Assembly (NCBI GenBank): GCA_021234155.1
Contig: JAJEKV010000027.1
Location: 4,342,623-4,406,622, forward strand
Direction: 5' to 3'
From: Isoetes taiwanensis
Taxonomy: Eukaryota > Streptophyta > Lycopodiopsida > Isoetales > Isoetaceae
Length of the DNA stretch: 64,000 nt
This document shows positions 21,890 through 33,492 of the stretch, piece by piece (the stretch's first letter is position 1; every line of letters begins with the position of its first letter). The notes under the pieces were generated by a model, which searched no databases, was not told where the DNA came from, and saw only the letters and a program-made list of their open reading frames with translations. The translations under genes and the position numbers were made by a program.

Positions 21890-23527
21890 TGTGACGCTCC
21901 CTGCTAAACATACGGCGCCCGGCCATACACTCGGCAGGAAATCCCCTGTCCGGCTCAACAACCGCACAGGCCCTCCGTCTATCCCGTACTCTGGAACCTC
22001 CGTAGTGCGGGAAGGGGACACGAAGGTGTCTTGCGCGCCCTTCCCCTATGGGCTCCTATCACAGCGGAAGCATAAACACGTCAGAACTAGCAATACAATC
22101 CAATATGCCACCTTAGAGGTAGCTCAACCGCATATCCGTAGATGCAAAGAACATAATCATATACCATAAAACATGAGAGCTCCTACCCGTGGCTCTGACA
22201 CATAGGGTAGGCGACTGACTGGATAGGCCTCAAGATAGAGCAGACCGAGTCATAACAATGGCGGGGTTGGCATAAGACAATGGCTAGGGTTGACCACTCC
22301 ATCCGCCCCTCCTGTGCATACTTTGCAGATGGGCTAGATCAAGCTGTGGCATGACTCTAACCTTCCGGATACGCAATCCCATGGCATCACCCATCGGGAG
22401 TACTCCAGGTTGCATCTCCCTGGTCCGACGAGGTAGGAAGGGTTGCATCTCCCCTTCCCGGGGTCTAGAGGCTCCACGGGCGACTAGAGAATCGTGGCGA
22501 CACACGATTTGTACCCGACTGGACCCCCCAAAACAAGAGCCAAGCTGACACTTGCAACTCTTGAGAGGCAGGGCAACACCATTGCCCCAGGAGGTGTCGG
22601 ACCCATGCTCGACCCACACGAAGTGACCGACCATAAGCCTAGCCCACTATGGGATCCCCCGAAGCCCCCGCTCGGCAGGGATCCACCCTCCATCTTGCCT
22701 CTAGCCCCGTTATGTGGTGCTGAGTCACATCATAGCCTCCATAGCCCGGTGGGTTCCTATGCACAGGCCGCAACTAATAGGAACTAAGGGATCTACACTA
22801 GGAGCATACTACATATGGCCCTAGGTTTCTACCCCCCTTCCCAACACAAGAGGAACAACATGATCAACCATCATCACATAATCATCATGAACAATATCAT
22901 ATGAACATCTTAATCTAATCATACAAATCTAACTATCAGTTAGGGTTCCTTGATTAGGGTTCTAGATGTTCAACAAAGGATCTAGGGTGGCTCTACTCTA
23001 GACACACAATACTAACCCACCTGGAATGCTAACTTCCAGGTGAACTAACATGAACTCTACTCAACCTACCTCCTCCAGAAGCGCTTCCTCCCATCCCGGG
23101 CGTCTCCATGCTCCTAGACGTGGTTCGCAGACTTGCTCCCTCTACGATCATACACACCTTCCAGGGGCTGCTGCTCCGGGCTAGGCTATGACGAACGATG
23201 CTCGAAACGGGGTTTCGGGCACGTAGATGAGAGTTCAGGTGCTGGGTCAGGGAAAAAGGTCTAGGGTTAGGGTTAGAGCTAATATAGGTGTGGGTCCACG
23301 TGGGATGCCACATGGCACCACTAAGATGAGGTTGTGTGGCGGTTGCCCAATAGGATAAGGCCATGTGGAAATGGGCCTTATCCTAAGGTTATCTAAGTTA
23401 AACAATTAACTTAGATGTGCACCCCTTGCCACTTATCCAAGGCATACAAGGCTACCTAGGTAGGCTTGTATGGTGACGGGTCCAGGAATATACGTATTCA
23501 TGGCATATATTCCCTTGGAATGTCACA
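21890..23527 (-). repeat. Chromovirus 5' LTR (right copy)
   Basis: 1638 bp, nearly identical to 10415-12054 with scattered substitutions and short indels. It ends GGAATGTCACA where the other copy has GGAACGTCACA. It is the promoter-bearing LTR for the minus-strand element. Confidence 0.95.
23279..23302 (-). promoter_or_regulatory. Possible LTR core promoter with G-box
   Basis: On the minus strand a CACGTG G-box (23297-23302) is followed by CCTATATTAGC, a TATA-like stretch, and then by CCCTAACCCTA. The placement about 230 bp into the LTR suits a U3 promoter. No start site can be proved from sequence. Confidence 0.4.
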
Positions 23528-23532
23528 AACAG
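23528..23532. repeat. Target-site duplication of the chromovirus, right copy
   Basis: AACAG follows the GTCACA end of the right LTR and matches 10410-10414. Confidence 0.93.
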
Positions 23533-24027
23533 TTACAAGACTGTCAAACATTTAGCAGAAAGATATATTGTTTACTTCAATATCCAGGCTCGATATGGAT
23601 GCCATGTATGCTGCCTAACTTGATAAGCACATTTGGCCACGAATCATGCTCCAGGTCTTCGTCTTACAGCAAATTCTAAACATTGACGAGTCTGCTAGCT
23701 CTTGGATATACTACATATGCACAGGGTTCTATAGTTCCAAACATTGGGCATATATTGTTTATGTATTCTATTCATCTTGTCTCCCTCTTGTCTCAATAGA
23801 AATTGTTTTCCTTCCATATATTTCTCATTGTTCTTTGAAGATTTCTAACATCAAATTTATGGGTTTAATGTTGGCATTTTCTATTGCAGGTGAATGATCA
23901 GGTTTGCTTCTTTAGTGTAGAGCTTGGATATACGAAGTTTCGAATTATTTGATGACAGATAGGTAAAGTTTACCTATTCACTTGAGCCTGTTGTGTCAAT
24001 AAGGGTTTCCAGCATCTTATAGGATGC
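23533..24027. other. Spacer between chromovirus and LINE
   Basis: No gene is supported. An acceptor-like TTTCTATTGCAG near 23890 precedes about 20 open codons (VNDQVCFFSVELGYTKFRII), too short to name. Confidence 0.35.
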
Positions 24028-24045
24028 AACATTTGGCATCCTATA
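24028..24045. repeat. LINE target-site duplication, left copy
   Basis: AACATTTGGCATCCTATA here matches 30481-30498 (one C/T difference), directly after the poly-A tail of the LINE. Confidence 0.88.
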
Positions 24046-25166
24046 AGGGTTCACAGGAAATTTGTAATCAGTATGCTGATGACACGTTTCTCTTTCTTGT
24101 TGCTGATGCGGACAATCTTCAGAATGCTAAGCTTCTTCTTGATACTTTCTCTTTAGCATCTGGAGTTCTTGTTGGTTGGCCAAAGTGTTCTGCATTATGG
24201 ACGCTTGATGGGGTTGTGCCCCCTTGTGTTGCTGATTTTCCTTGGAAGGTGCTTCCTCATGGGAAGGCTACTAAACTTCTCGGTATTCCTGTGGGCATTC
24301 ATATTTCTACCTTTGATGCTTGGGATATTATCATAGAAGGTTTGCGAAAGCATTTGTTTTGGTGGAATACTGCTAAGCTCTCTCTGCCAGCGCGAATAAT
24401 TGTTGCTAAGCATGTTTTAAGTAATTCCCACATCTATATGGCCTCTGCCCTTCTGGCTTCCCAGTCAAAATTCCAGGTGATTGTTACCATTGTCCGTGAT
24501 TTCATTTGGGGTGGGAATGAGGAGCATGCTGTGGTCAAGATTGCATGGTCCAAATGCACTAGGCCAAAATTTGCAGGTGGTTTGGGTATGACAGACTTCC
24601 ATCTACAGAGTAAGATTCTGATTTCTAAGTTCATTTGGAGGATCCTTAGGGATATGGTTGACTCACCTGGAGTGCGGTTGGTGAAGCAGTCACTTGGTCA
24701 TTGTGTTCCTTTTGGGAAAGCTTCGTTAAAACCTCTTCTTCCTTGGAGTCTCTTTTATCAGCTATGCCCTTTTCCTAATGCCTCCCCTTTTTGGAAAGGC
24801 TTGCTGGAGTCTTGGGAGACAGTGCGGACCTTATTACATATTAATCTTGTTGCATGTCATCAGTTAAGTGCCCCTTGTTGGTGGATACCTGTGGAAAATA
24901 ATCTTCCACTTTGTGCCTCAGTTCATCCATTAACTCAACGGCACTGGAGGTTAGCAGGGATCTTGACCGTCGCAGCTTGGTATGATTCTGGCCAGTTAGC
25001 GACTTGGCAACTCTTTCAAACAAAATTTTTATTGTCTCGATGGGATAGACCTATTTGGCAAAAGGTTGCTAGTACTTTGCCATTGGCTGCTCCAGAGGCT
25101 ATCGAAGGGTGCATGTGGGTTTCCCACCAGAGTGTTCACGAGCATAGGCTTGTGAACTCTATGTAT
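24046..25166 (+). pseudogene. LINE reverse transcriptase, C-terminal part
   Basis: Open through the whole segment. It begins near the catalytic box (QYADDTFLFL, Asp-Asp kept) and continues through WPKCSALW, KLLGIPVG, LPARIIVAKHVL and DFIWGG, the usual order of plant L1 RT thumb and connection. N-terminal RT and the endonuclease ORF are missing, so it is a dead copy. It is cut by the copia element at 25166. Confidence 0.88.
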
Positions 25167-25365
25167 TGTAAAGAATAGGTAGAAGAGGACAATAAACAAG
25201 ATCCTTCACCAAACCAAGACATCTTCTCCTTTATTCACATCCAATATATATACAATGAATAAATCTTAATGCACATGCATACTATACAAGTGTTGTGCAT
25301 GTACATGCATGCAATCTAATGCATGTTGATAACATTGTACAAATCCAATATTCAATATTCTAACA
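25167..25365 (-). repeat. Copia 3' LTR
   Basis: 199 bp, TGTAAAGAATAGG...ATATTCTAACA. It matches 29580-29778 with G/T as the visible difference near AGAAGAGGACA. Confidence 0.95.
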
Positions 25366-25376
25366 CTCCCCCTCAT
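25366..25376 (-). other. Copia polypurine tract
   Basis: The minus strand reads ATGAGGGGGAG directly against the 3' LTR. Confidence 0.8.
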
Positions 25377-25660
25377 GCCAACACTTGAACTCCCAAAATA
25401 TGGCGTAATTCTTCAAAATGAGCACGCCGCAATGGTTTGGTAAATATATCTGCAACTTGTGTTTCAGTACGTACAAACTCCAACTTGATCTTTTGCTTCT
25501 TTACTACTTGACGTATAAAATGATGTCGTATAGCAATATGCTTTGTTCTATAGTGGTACACAGGATTTTTCGCTATAGCAATACAACTTTGATTGTCGCA
25601 CAATATTTTTGTTGGTTCTATTTGTTTCATAAAAATACTTTTCATAAGTCTTAGATCCAT
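25373..25660 (-). pseudogene. Copia RNase H, C-terminal fragment
   Basis: Contains ILCDNQSCIAIAKNPVYHYRTKHI and VADIFTKPLRRAHFEELR, the standard copia RNase H ending. It is out of frame with the RT fragment at 25651, so a frameshift separates them. Confidence 0.88.
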
Positions 25661-27225
25661 ACCACTTCTCTTGCAGCACCGAGACCGCTATATACTCGCT
25701 TCAGTGATGATAATGCCACTGATTCTTGACGTTTACATCTCCATGAAATCAAACTTCCACCATCAAGAAAAACGCCCATACCACTAGTGGATCTTCTAGT
25801 ATCAATGTCACCAGCCCAATCTGCATCTGAGTATACTAACAACTTTTGTCCACCATGAAGTACTAAACCATAATCAATAGTACCTTTCAAATACCGAAGA
25901 ACGCGCTTAGCAGCTTGCCAATGTTGAGAACCTGGTTCAGACATAAACCTGCTAAGATATCCTGTTGCAAAAGCAATATCTGGTCTAGTGTTCAATGCAA
26001 GGTACATCAATGCTCCAATCAAGCTTTGATATGGTGTCTTCAACATTGTTTCATACTCCCCCTGCGTTTTAGGTCTCATCTGCATAGATAAGATAGTACC
26101 TGGTACAATTGGTGTTGCCACAGGTTTGCAAGTCTGCATTCTAAATTTCTCCAACATCTTTTCAACATATCCATGTTGGCTCAATTTGACTTTACCTTGA
26201 TCTCGATCAATCTCCACCTTCATGCCAAGGTAGTGATGTATATAACCTTGATCTGTCATTTGAAATCGCTTACTTAACATATTTTTCACAAAATCCACAT
26301 ATTGTCGTGAATTCCCAACAATGAGACTATCATCAACATGAATCCCAATAAAACATACTGCATCATCACACCTTCCAATATAAAGACAATCATCTGCTGG
26401 AGAAGTCATAAAACCTTTTGATTTGAGAAATTGATCTAGGCATGCATACCATTGTCTCGCAGCTTGTCTCAATCCATACAATGATTTCTTCAATAAACAA
26501 ACCTTGTTTTCTCGTCCTGGAACATTGTATCCTTCAGGTTGCCTCATGTAAATCACTTCTTCAAGATCTCCATTGAGAAATGCTGCCTTTACGTCCATTG
26601 TCTCTGCAATCAAGTTAAATTCTGCTGTCATAGCAAGAAGAAGTTTTACCGTGGGTGATTTCACAACTGGAGCAAATCTTTCATTGTACTCAATCCCTTC
26701 AATCTGTGAGAAACCTTGAGCAACAAGTCTTGCTTTGTACTTCTCCACCTTGCCATCAGGATCAAGCTTCTGCACCATAACCCACTTACAACCAATCACA
26801 TGAGCATTAAGAGGAGAATCTACCAACACCCAAGTCTTATTCTCCATCAAACTTGTATATTCTGCATCAGTTGCTTCTCGCCATTTAGCAGCATCCTTCG
26901 ATTTCATTGCCTCCTTGTATGATATTGGCTCAGTTACTAGAAAACATGCACTAGTGACTTCTTCTTGGGGTTCACCAGGTTTCCAAAGCATCTTAGATGG
27001 TTGCTTTGTCCGCTTGCCACGACCATACAATTCAGGATCATATAATTGTTCAGGTACATCACGCCGCTTACTTTGAACATCTGGTGCAAGTACATCAGGT
27101 ACATCACCATCAACATCTTCGAGTACACCATCATGCTCCTCATCTTCCATCTTCAAATTCAATCTCCAATGGCTTGGTATTAGACTGCACATCCAACCAA
27201 TCCACAGGAATCCATTCTTCATCAA
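25651..27225 (-). pseudogene. Copia reverse transcriptase and RNase H start
   Basis: 524 codons. RT motifs include VIGCKWVMVQKLDPDG, YKARLVAQGFSQIEGIEYNE, MDVKAAFLNGDLEEVIYM, LKKSLYGLRQAARQW and catalytic GIHVDDSLIV. RNase H starts with LVYSDADWAGDIDTRRSTSG. The conserved SLSSTEAEY region is degraded to SSLKRVYSG near the end. The first ~30 residues overlap the integrase frame and are probably not native. Confidence 0.9.
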
Positions 27226-27526
27226 TTTTGCTTATTGAAGTTGGATCGCTCCTATACAATCGTGTCTCATCAAAGATTACATTGCGTGATATGTGAATAT
27301 TCCTCTTCCTTGGATTATACAAACGATAACCTTTGGATTCTTCTGAATATCCAACTAGATAGTACTCCTCACTTTTGGCATCCAACTTTCTTCGATCATC
27401 ATCTGGAACAAAACTATAAGATAAACACCCAAAAGAACGTAAGTGTTTTACACTCTGCTTTTTACCACTCCAAACTTCTTCTGGAATTTTATCCGTCCGC
27501 GGATGTGGGAATTCGATTTTGCACAT
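27140..27526 (-). pseudogene. Copia integrase C-terminal region
   Basis: Carries PEEVWSGKKQSVKHLRSFGC, FDAKSEEYYLVGYSEESKGY-like sequence and ISRNVIFDE, typical of the region after the copia integrase core. It is shifted relative to both neighbouring fragments. Confidence 0.85.
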
Positions 27527-28735
27527 AACAAGCTGTGTTCACCGCTTCAGCCCAAAGAGAGAGAGGTAAACCAAATAACCACAACATACTCCGCGTTGCT
27601 TCAACCAATGTTCTATTCTTACGTTCTGCAACTCCATTTTGTTGAGGTGTACCTGGACACGTATACTCACGTTTGATTCCATGAGAAGCACAAAACTCCT
27701 GGAACTCTCTTGACATGTACTCACCACCACGATCAGATCTCAAACATTTGATCTTTTTTCCAATCAAGTTCTCTGCCCATGCTTTATATTGCTTGAAAAC
27801 TCCAAAAACTTCATCCTTAGTGCTCAGGAAATAACATTTGCATTTCCTGCTAAAATCGTCAATGAAAGTTACAAAGTATAACTTTCTATTCAAAGAAGTA
27901 ACCTGCATGGGTCCAACAACATCAGAATGAACAAGCTCCAATAATTCACTAGTTTTCCTTTCAGAGTCTTTGAAAGGCAAAACATGCATCTTTCCAAGCA
28001 TGCATCCTGAACAAACACCCATCTTAGTTTCATGTCCACAACTAAGATCTGCTACCAATTGATTCTTCACCATATGTTGGATCGTGGCCACATTCAAATG
28101 TGCCAACCTACGATGCCAAAGTTCAAGTTGAGAAGCAGGAGGTTTTGCTACAAGACTCAACAACTTCTCTTGGTCAGAATCAACCAAGACTTCATACAAG
28201 TTACCTCGACGTTCGACTTGAAGAACCACCTTCCAATCTAGATTGAAGATTCTACAACATTCACTATCAAACAACACTCGATGTCCTGTGTCGCAAATCT
28301 TTGCCACTGATACAAGATTAGTAATCAAATCAGGTACCAATAAAGCATCATAAAAATGCAGAACTTTTCCATTTGACAAAGGGATTCGTGCATCTCCTAC
28401 TCCACCTACAATCTTCTCATCACCATCTCCAACTCTCACCGTAGTTGAAGTGTTCTGCAACTTATTAAACCAAGCACGAGATGAAAACATATTGTTTGTT
28501 GCACCAGAATCAATGCATAAACGACTCCTACTATATCTATCAGCAACCTCCATAACTTTCAAACCAATCTCTTCTTTATTTTCATTTTTTGTATCACCTG
28601 AGAATGCAACGTTTGTTGTGCTACTTGCTGGAGCAATATCATTCACATTTTGGCTCTTGTACTCAGCTGACATTCTCTTCAAATCAGCTTTCATTTGTCT
28701 ACAAAATCTTTGTATGTGACCCCAACTTATGGCAA
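27489..28735 (-). pseudogene. Copia protease and integrase core
   Basis: The protease active site LCIDSGATNNMF lies near 28510. The integrase HHCC zinc finger (HRRLAHLN...CSGCMLGK) and the catalytic triad HSDVVGPM, RSDRGGEY and GVAERKNR are all kept. The frame is also open upstream to 28991, but there it only shadows the Gly/Arg tract of gag in another frame, so I start the real fragment near 28735. Confidence 0.88.
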
Positions 28736-29547
28736 TAGTTACACTCGACATTGGCAAATCTCCCATCATCACGCCAACGTCCTCCACGACCATTACCATC
28801 TTCTTGTGTGGTACCTCTACTTGTACCAACACCACCTCGGCCACCACGACCACGTCCACGATAAACATAACCGCGACCTCTTCCACGTCCACGGCCACGT
28901 ATTGCAAGAGCCACTTCATTAGAATTACTCCTATAGCCTGCAGCTTGTTGTGTCTCAAGCTCAGCCTTGATGGAACTACACGCTTCAACAAAATTACCTT
29001 TATAAAGTGTCCTTACAGACATCTTTAAAGGATCAAGTCTTTGAGGAAAAGCTTTTGTGAAAGCTATAACTTGAGCCTCCTGGGTCTTAGCTTGGCCTGC
29101 AGCAGCAAACTTTGCAAATATCTCATTGAAAGCTACAATGAGTTTTTCCACGTCTTCTCCTTCCTTATACTTCAAAGTATCTAACTTTGCCTCTAAAAGC
29201 GACAAGCTCTGCAGAGGTTAATTGGCCATACTTTGCTTCTAATGCCTCCCAAAGATCATGCTTGAGATGTGAAAGAAGTTGGTGAAGATGATGAAGATAT
29301 AGAACTACTTCACAGTAATTGCATTAATACACCATCGGTGATAACATTTAGAAGAAATGCTATAAGCCCTTCGATCTTTCTCCTTCCAATCATCTGTCAG
29401 AGTTTGTGGTTTAGACGCTCCTATCACAGACCAACAATCATCGGCTTCCAACAAACCCTTCACTCGAAACTTCCAAGAATGCCAATGCGTTCCATCAAAA
29501 GGCTTTAGAGTGGACTCAATCTTCATAAACTTAGACATCTCGAACAA
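28699..29547 (-). pseudogene. Copia gag in two frames
   Basis: The first 80 codons (29305-29547) give KPFDGTHWHSWKFRVKGLLE, a copia gag start. After a frame break the fragment 28699-29205 gives LDTLKYKEGEDVEKLIVAFN, a Gly/Arg-rich tract of RGRG repeats, and the start of a zinc knuckle (CNYCHKLGSHT). Gag binds and packages the element RNA; this copy is broken. Confidence 0.85.
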
Positions 29548-29562
29548 CGAGACAAGATCAAC

Positions 29563-29579
29563 CTACAGCTCTGATACCA
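29563..29579 (-). other. Copia primer-binding site (initiator Met tRNA)
   Basis: The minus strand reads TGGTATCAGAGCTGTAG directly after the LTR end. Confidence 0.92.
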
Positions 29580-29778
29580 TGTAAAGAATAGGTAGAAGAT
29601 GACAATAAACAAGATCCTTCACCAAACCAAGACATCTTCTCCTTTATTCACATCCAATATATATACAATGAATAAATCTTAATGCACATGCATACTATAC
29701 AAGTGTTGTGCATGTACATGCATGCAATCTAATGCATGTTGATAACATTGTACAAATCCAATATTCAATATTCTAACA
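29580..29778 (-). repeat. Copia 5' LTR
   Basis: 199-bp copy of 25167-25365, followed by the TGTAT duplication at 29779-29783. Confidence 0.95.
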
Positions 29779-29783
29779 TGTAT

Positions 29784-30323
29784 AGGCTGCTTGTCAATGG
29801 TGATATCCTTCCGCCATCCACTAAGTGGCCCCTTCAGCTCTCACCTCCTAGTTGGAGACGTATGTGGACTTGGGCTTGAGATAAACTACTCCATCCTAAA
29901 GTGGCTGTGCTTTGGTGGCAGATTCTTCACAGATGCCCTCGGGTGAATATGCTTGTCCACAGATTTGATCCTAGAGTGTCAGCACTCTGCCCACTGTGCA
30001 AGCAAAGGGATGAGACCATTGAGCATTGTTTCTTTTTATGTGATCATCTCCAGCCTGTTTGGTCTTGGCTGCTCTCTCTTTTTCATGTGACATTGACAAG
30101 TCAGCAAGTGCTTCTGGCTATTTATCTGGATACTTGGAATAAGGTGCGGAGTCAAGCATTTCATTTGGCGTCAGGATGGTTGCTGTGGTCTATCTGGAAG
30201 CGCAGAAGATTGTGTATCTTTCAGGGTTTGGATATTCCCCCTGCAGTAGTCCTCCAGGTGCACAAGCTAGAATCGCTGCGGCCTACCATTGTTCTTCGCT
30301 TGCTCCTGCCAAGTGACAGTTGA
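29784..30323 (+). pseudogene. LINE ORF2 C-terminus with zinc-binding RVT domain
   Basis: Continues the LINE frame after the copia insertion. One in-frame TGA lies near 29878 after MWTWA. The zf-RVT domain follows: VAVLWWQILHRCPRVNMLVHR, then CPLCKQRDETIEHCFFLC with the Cys and His ligands. The frame ends at 30323, and a poly-A signal and tail follow. Confidence 0.88.
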
Positions 30324-30480
30324 TATTTGAGTCCTATTTGAGTGTGTTGTCTTATGCATAGGCTGATGGTTCTATTCAGTGGATCATGATTATCCTCTGA
30401 AATTTTATTCCCGCCTCTGCATTTGTATCTGGCTTTTGGCTTGGTGTTTCAATAAAGTTTGTCGTTCTTCAAAAAAAAAA

Positions 30481-30498
30481 AACATTTGGCATCTTATA
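30481..30498. repeat. LINE target-site duplication, right copy
   Basis: AACATTTGGCATCTTATA directly after the poly-A tail matches 24028-24045. Confidence 0.88.
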
Positions 30499-32920
30499 GC
30501 ATGACAATTTTGCAGGTTTAGGCAACGAACATGCAGGATCAATATTCTGGATTGGAAAGACTTTTTGAGGTTCAACATCGCTTCCTCACTTGAACCCTTC
30601 CTATCATATTGAGGTGATCTTTATATTTTGTGCCAATAATTTGCGTAAGATATAACTTCCTTTATTGAGATGTATATTTCTTTTCGCTTCAGGAGGTAAG
30701 GGTCAAAGAAACTGCCTCTTTGTACTTTGCATGAAAGTAGATGAACAATGTCTAATCAATTTCTTTTAGCTTTAGGTGCCATTTTTGTTGCCATGAAAGA
30801 GGGATTTCTCTCTAGATGCATGAATCCGAGGGACCAATGAAGACTAAGGATTTGAATGGACGAATTTTCTTTAGTAAGATCCTTTGTTTGTTTCATCAAT
30901 CCTACCATCTTAACTTTCTTTGTATCCTATCTTTGGCAACCGAAGAATAGCTTTCCAACAGAATATTCAAAATTTGATTGATACTCTTTGTAAGTTCTTC
31001 AGCTTTTTGTAGAGAAGGTTATAATTTTATGGATACAAAATTTGGTTGCTCATCTTGAAAATGCTACCCTTTCTACAATAATACATTATTTGTGACTCCG
31101 TTTGTAGGGATATTTTTATTTTCTTTAATGAATAGATGACGTTGAGATGTGTGTATCAGTATTAACACCATGCCAAACACATATGACCATAAGGATTTCA
31201 AATTTTGGGATTATACTATAAGGGTTCAATATCATGATTTTATTTGATATACATGGAAAATTGTTTGTTTGAGCTTTAGGATATGCTTTTTGTCGTTCCT
31301 CTTCAACTTCTCTTTGGTATGAGCTCTAAGAGCTGCATTACCTGAAGATGATACAACATTGATAAAGGCTGTGCAAATTTGACAGATCTTGATCTCATCG
31401 CAAACCAGCTAATGCTGGATATCAGTGCCAACAACTTCATGGGAGTTTTGCAATATGATATTTGGAATTCATCTGCCGCATGGAAATACTTATAAGCAAT
31501 ACTTCCTTTAGGATCTGCATTTAGTTCTTCATATATTGGGAATTTAAGGCTATACAACATTATATGATCACTGTGCATGTTAAACTAGGTGTGCCAATAT
31601 TATCGTGACTACCTTTGTTCTTAGCATCAATATCTGGGATGACAGATTGCAAATTTGAGGGAGACATTGTTTCAGCAAAGGTCCAAGTTGTTTGGTTAGT
31701 GCTCTGGCTAGACTTACTCACATTTGCTTCATGTTGAAGGTATCATGCAAAATCTGTGTCATTTCTGTTGTGTTGAATACTTTTTGAGTTTACATAGAGA
31801 CTGCTAATGCATAAAATACATCATGCAGCAAAATATCTAATTACATGACTTCTTTTATTGACCAAAAAGTTATCATTTTATGCTTTGTAATGCAGGAACA
31901 TGGTAAACTGACAGGATCAAATATCTTCATACATTCACGTTTCGATTCTAGGGGTAATAATAAAAATTTCTTAGTGGCTTCCACCGATAACACTGAGGTT
32001 TCAAGCAATCGTTTACGTTTCTAAAGGCATTTTCCTAATTGACATTTTGTCACAGCACATAAGCCAGTACAAAAACCTGGCAATGTCGGTTGGTTTGCCA
32101 TGGCAATATGACCCCATATTCTTCTCAATTATTTTTTCTCCATCTCATAATCCCATCAGTTTGGCATGCCAACATCTTCAAACCTATGTTACTCTTTTAA
32201 CATTCATCACTAACTTGCCATGTTTGAGGAACCTTTGGGTGCTCCGTACAAATGGCTTCCTGAGTTAAATCGACTTCCAAGGAGTAGAGTGAGAATTGAA
32301 GCTGATAGTTAACAAATGTTTAAACATGGATGGAAAGGTTCAGAACATAATCATGTCAAAGAACAAAATGCCTACCAAACAATTATAAAATGTTGGCATT
32401 AGGTAGATGAAAAGATAAGGAATGCACCTAAATACCTAGCAATATATTCCAAATTTGATGATCACCAACAAAGAAATGAATGCCTGCATTTAAACACCTA
32501 GCAATATATTCCCAATAAGTAGAACTGATCAAGCCTTGTAGACCATAGTAAATGTGCACAATTGCTAAAGATGGCATGGGTAAAATGCAGCTTTTCATAG
32601 TGATCAACAACAAAAAGCACCCATCAAATTTCCATTATTATAGCTGTCACTATGGGAGCTCTGCAACCCAACATGCAGGCTCATAGAATGCTCCACTGTG
32701 TTTTATGCTCCACTAACGCTTCTCCACAATGGATATTCTCCATATTAGATATTTCAGATCCTATAATCGCCATAGATAACTATTCTATTACGTATGATTC
32801 TGTCCTATGGATAGTTCCTAGCATGTCGTAGGCCTTCAAAACACTAATAATGGAGCTTTGTGTGGGCCAACACCTTCTAGGGTTTTCTTAAAAATGTTCT
32901 AGGCCACATAAACCATGCCT
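30499..32920. other. Intergenic, no named gene
   Basis: AT-rich, with many stops in all frames. Two exon-like stretches follow acceptor-like sites on the plus strand: one after TTTTGCAG near 30515 (NMQDQYSGLERLFEVQHRF, but a stop directly precedes it) and one after TGTAATGCAG near 31893 (EHGKLTGSNIFIHSRFDSRG, 43 codons to a stop at 32023). I recognise neither. Confidence 0.35.
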
Positions 32921-32925
32921 GTAGT

Positions 32926-33451
32926 TGTTAGTCCTGTGCCTCCTAGTACAGGACTATTCATGCATACGACGGACCAAGTCAAGGCCAAGGAACCCACCCG
33001 GTCGGGCCTGCAATTCGGTCGTCAAAGGCCAAAGAAGACCAAGCGGCCGAGACCACGCGGTCAAAGCTGCGTCATGCTACCAAGAGGGAGGCTCCGGACA
33101 AGTGGCCCGTCCGCCTTTGCGTCAGCGTCAGCGTGATTCCAGGCATTTCAAGAGGCACCGCCAACATTCTTGCGAATCAGGCCTCCTTCCAGGAGTCGGC
33201 ACCGAAATCAGTCAGAGTGTCTATATTGGGCCAACATCAGTTTTCTCTCGATTGCGAGAGCTCATGTATCTTCATTGACATCAAGGAAGTTGTTCTCATT
33301 ATTGTCTCATTTGTTCTCTGTTGTTTTCTTTTCTCTTTCCTTTGTTTCTTTTGCAAATCCCGCGTGACATAGCTCCCGGATTCTCCTGTTAGATCCAAGG
33401 GTCCTCACAGAGGGCTGTCTTGCAGGAGTTCCCGAACCCAGACCCCAAACA
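32926..33451 (+). repeat. Tat-like 5' LTR, lacking the TATA segment
   Basis: 526 bp. It matches 43445-44023 except for a divergent stretch near 33000-33060 and a block of about 70 bp missing after GTCTATATTGGGCCA. The missing block holds the TATA box in the 3' copy. Confidence 0.93.
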
Positions 33452-33452
33452 C

Positions 33453-33468
33453 TGTCGCCGTTGCCGGG
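33453..33468 (+). other. Primer-binding site, Asp-tRNA-like
   Basis: TGTCGCCGTTGCCGGG begins one base after the LTR. It differs by one base at its third position from the TGGCGCCGTTGCCGGG form common in plant Athila/Tat elements. Confidence 0.7.
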
Positions 33469-33492
33469 TCTGATCTTTCTTTTCTTTCCATC

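Larger units (their letters stand above)
10415..23527 (-). mobile_element. Full-length Ty3/gypsy chromovirus with histone H3 and a second accessory ORF
   Basis: The 13,113-bp element has two LTRs of about 1.64 kb with TGTGACG..CGTCACA ends, a 5-bp AACAG duplication, an initiator-methionine tRNA primer site and a polypurine tract. On the minus strand the order is 5' LTR, PBS, histone H3-like ORF, 507-aa ORF, gag, protease, RT-RNase H-integrase-chromodomain, PPT, 3' LTR. RT before integrase and the C-terminal chromodomain place it in the chromoviruses. The LTRs are nearly identical over long stretches but differ by scattered substitutions and small indels, so the insertion is neither brand new nor ancient. 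Gag, protease and integrase carry lesions; the two accessory ORFs do not. Confidence 0.95.
25167..29778 (-). mobile_element. Ty1/copia retrotransposon nested in the LINE
   Basis: 4612 bp with 199-bp LTRs, TG..CA ends, a TGTAT duplication (25162-25166 and 29779-29783), an initiator tRNA-Met primer site and a polypurine tract. Domain order on the minus strand is gag, protease, integrase, RT, RNase H, which defines copia. The polyprotein is broken by several frameshifts, but the LTRs are almost identical (one visible change near the outer end). Confidence 0.95.
24046..30480 (+). mobile_element. 5'-truncated LINE (L1-like), split by a copia insertion
   Basis: About 1.8 kb of LINE sequence (24046-25166 and 29784-30480) starts inside the RT domain and ends with AATAAAG and a poly-A run at 30471-30480. 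An 18-bp target-site duplication flanks it. Removing the copia element and one TGTAT copy restores continuous LINE reading (VNSMY joined to RLLVNGDILP). 5' truncation with a long duplication and poly-A is typical of target-primed reverse transcription. Confidence 0.9.

Noticed and set aside
28736-28991. N-terminal extension of the copia protease-integrase ORF
   Set aside because: It is the Gly/Arg-rich gag tract read in the wrong frame (Val-rich nonsense).
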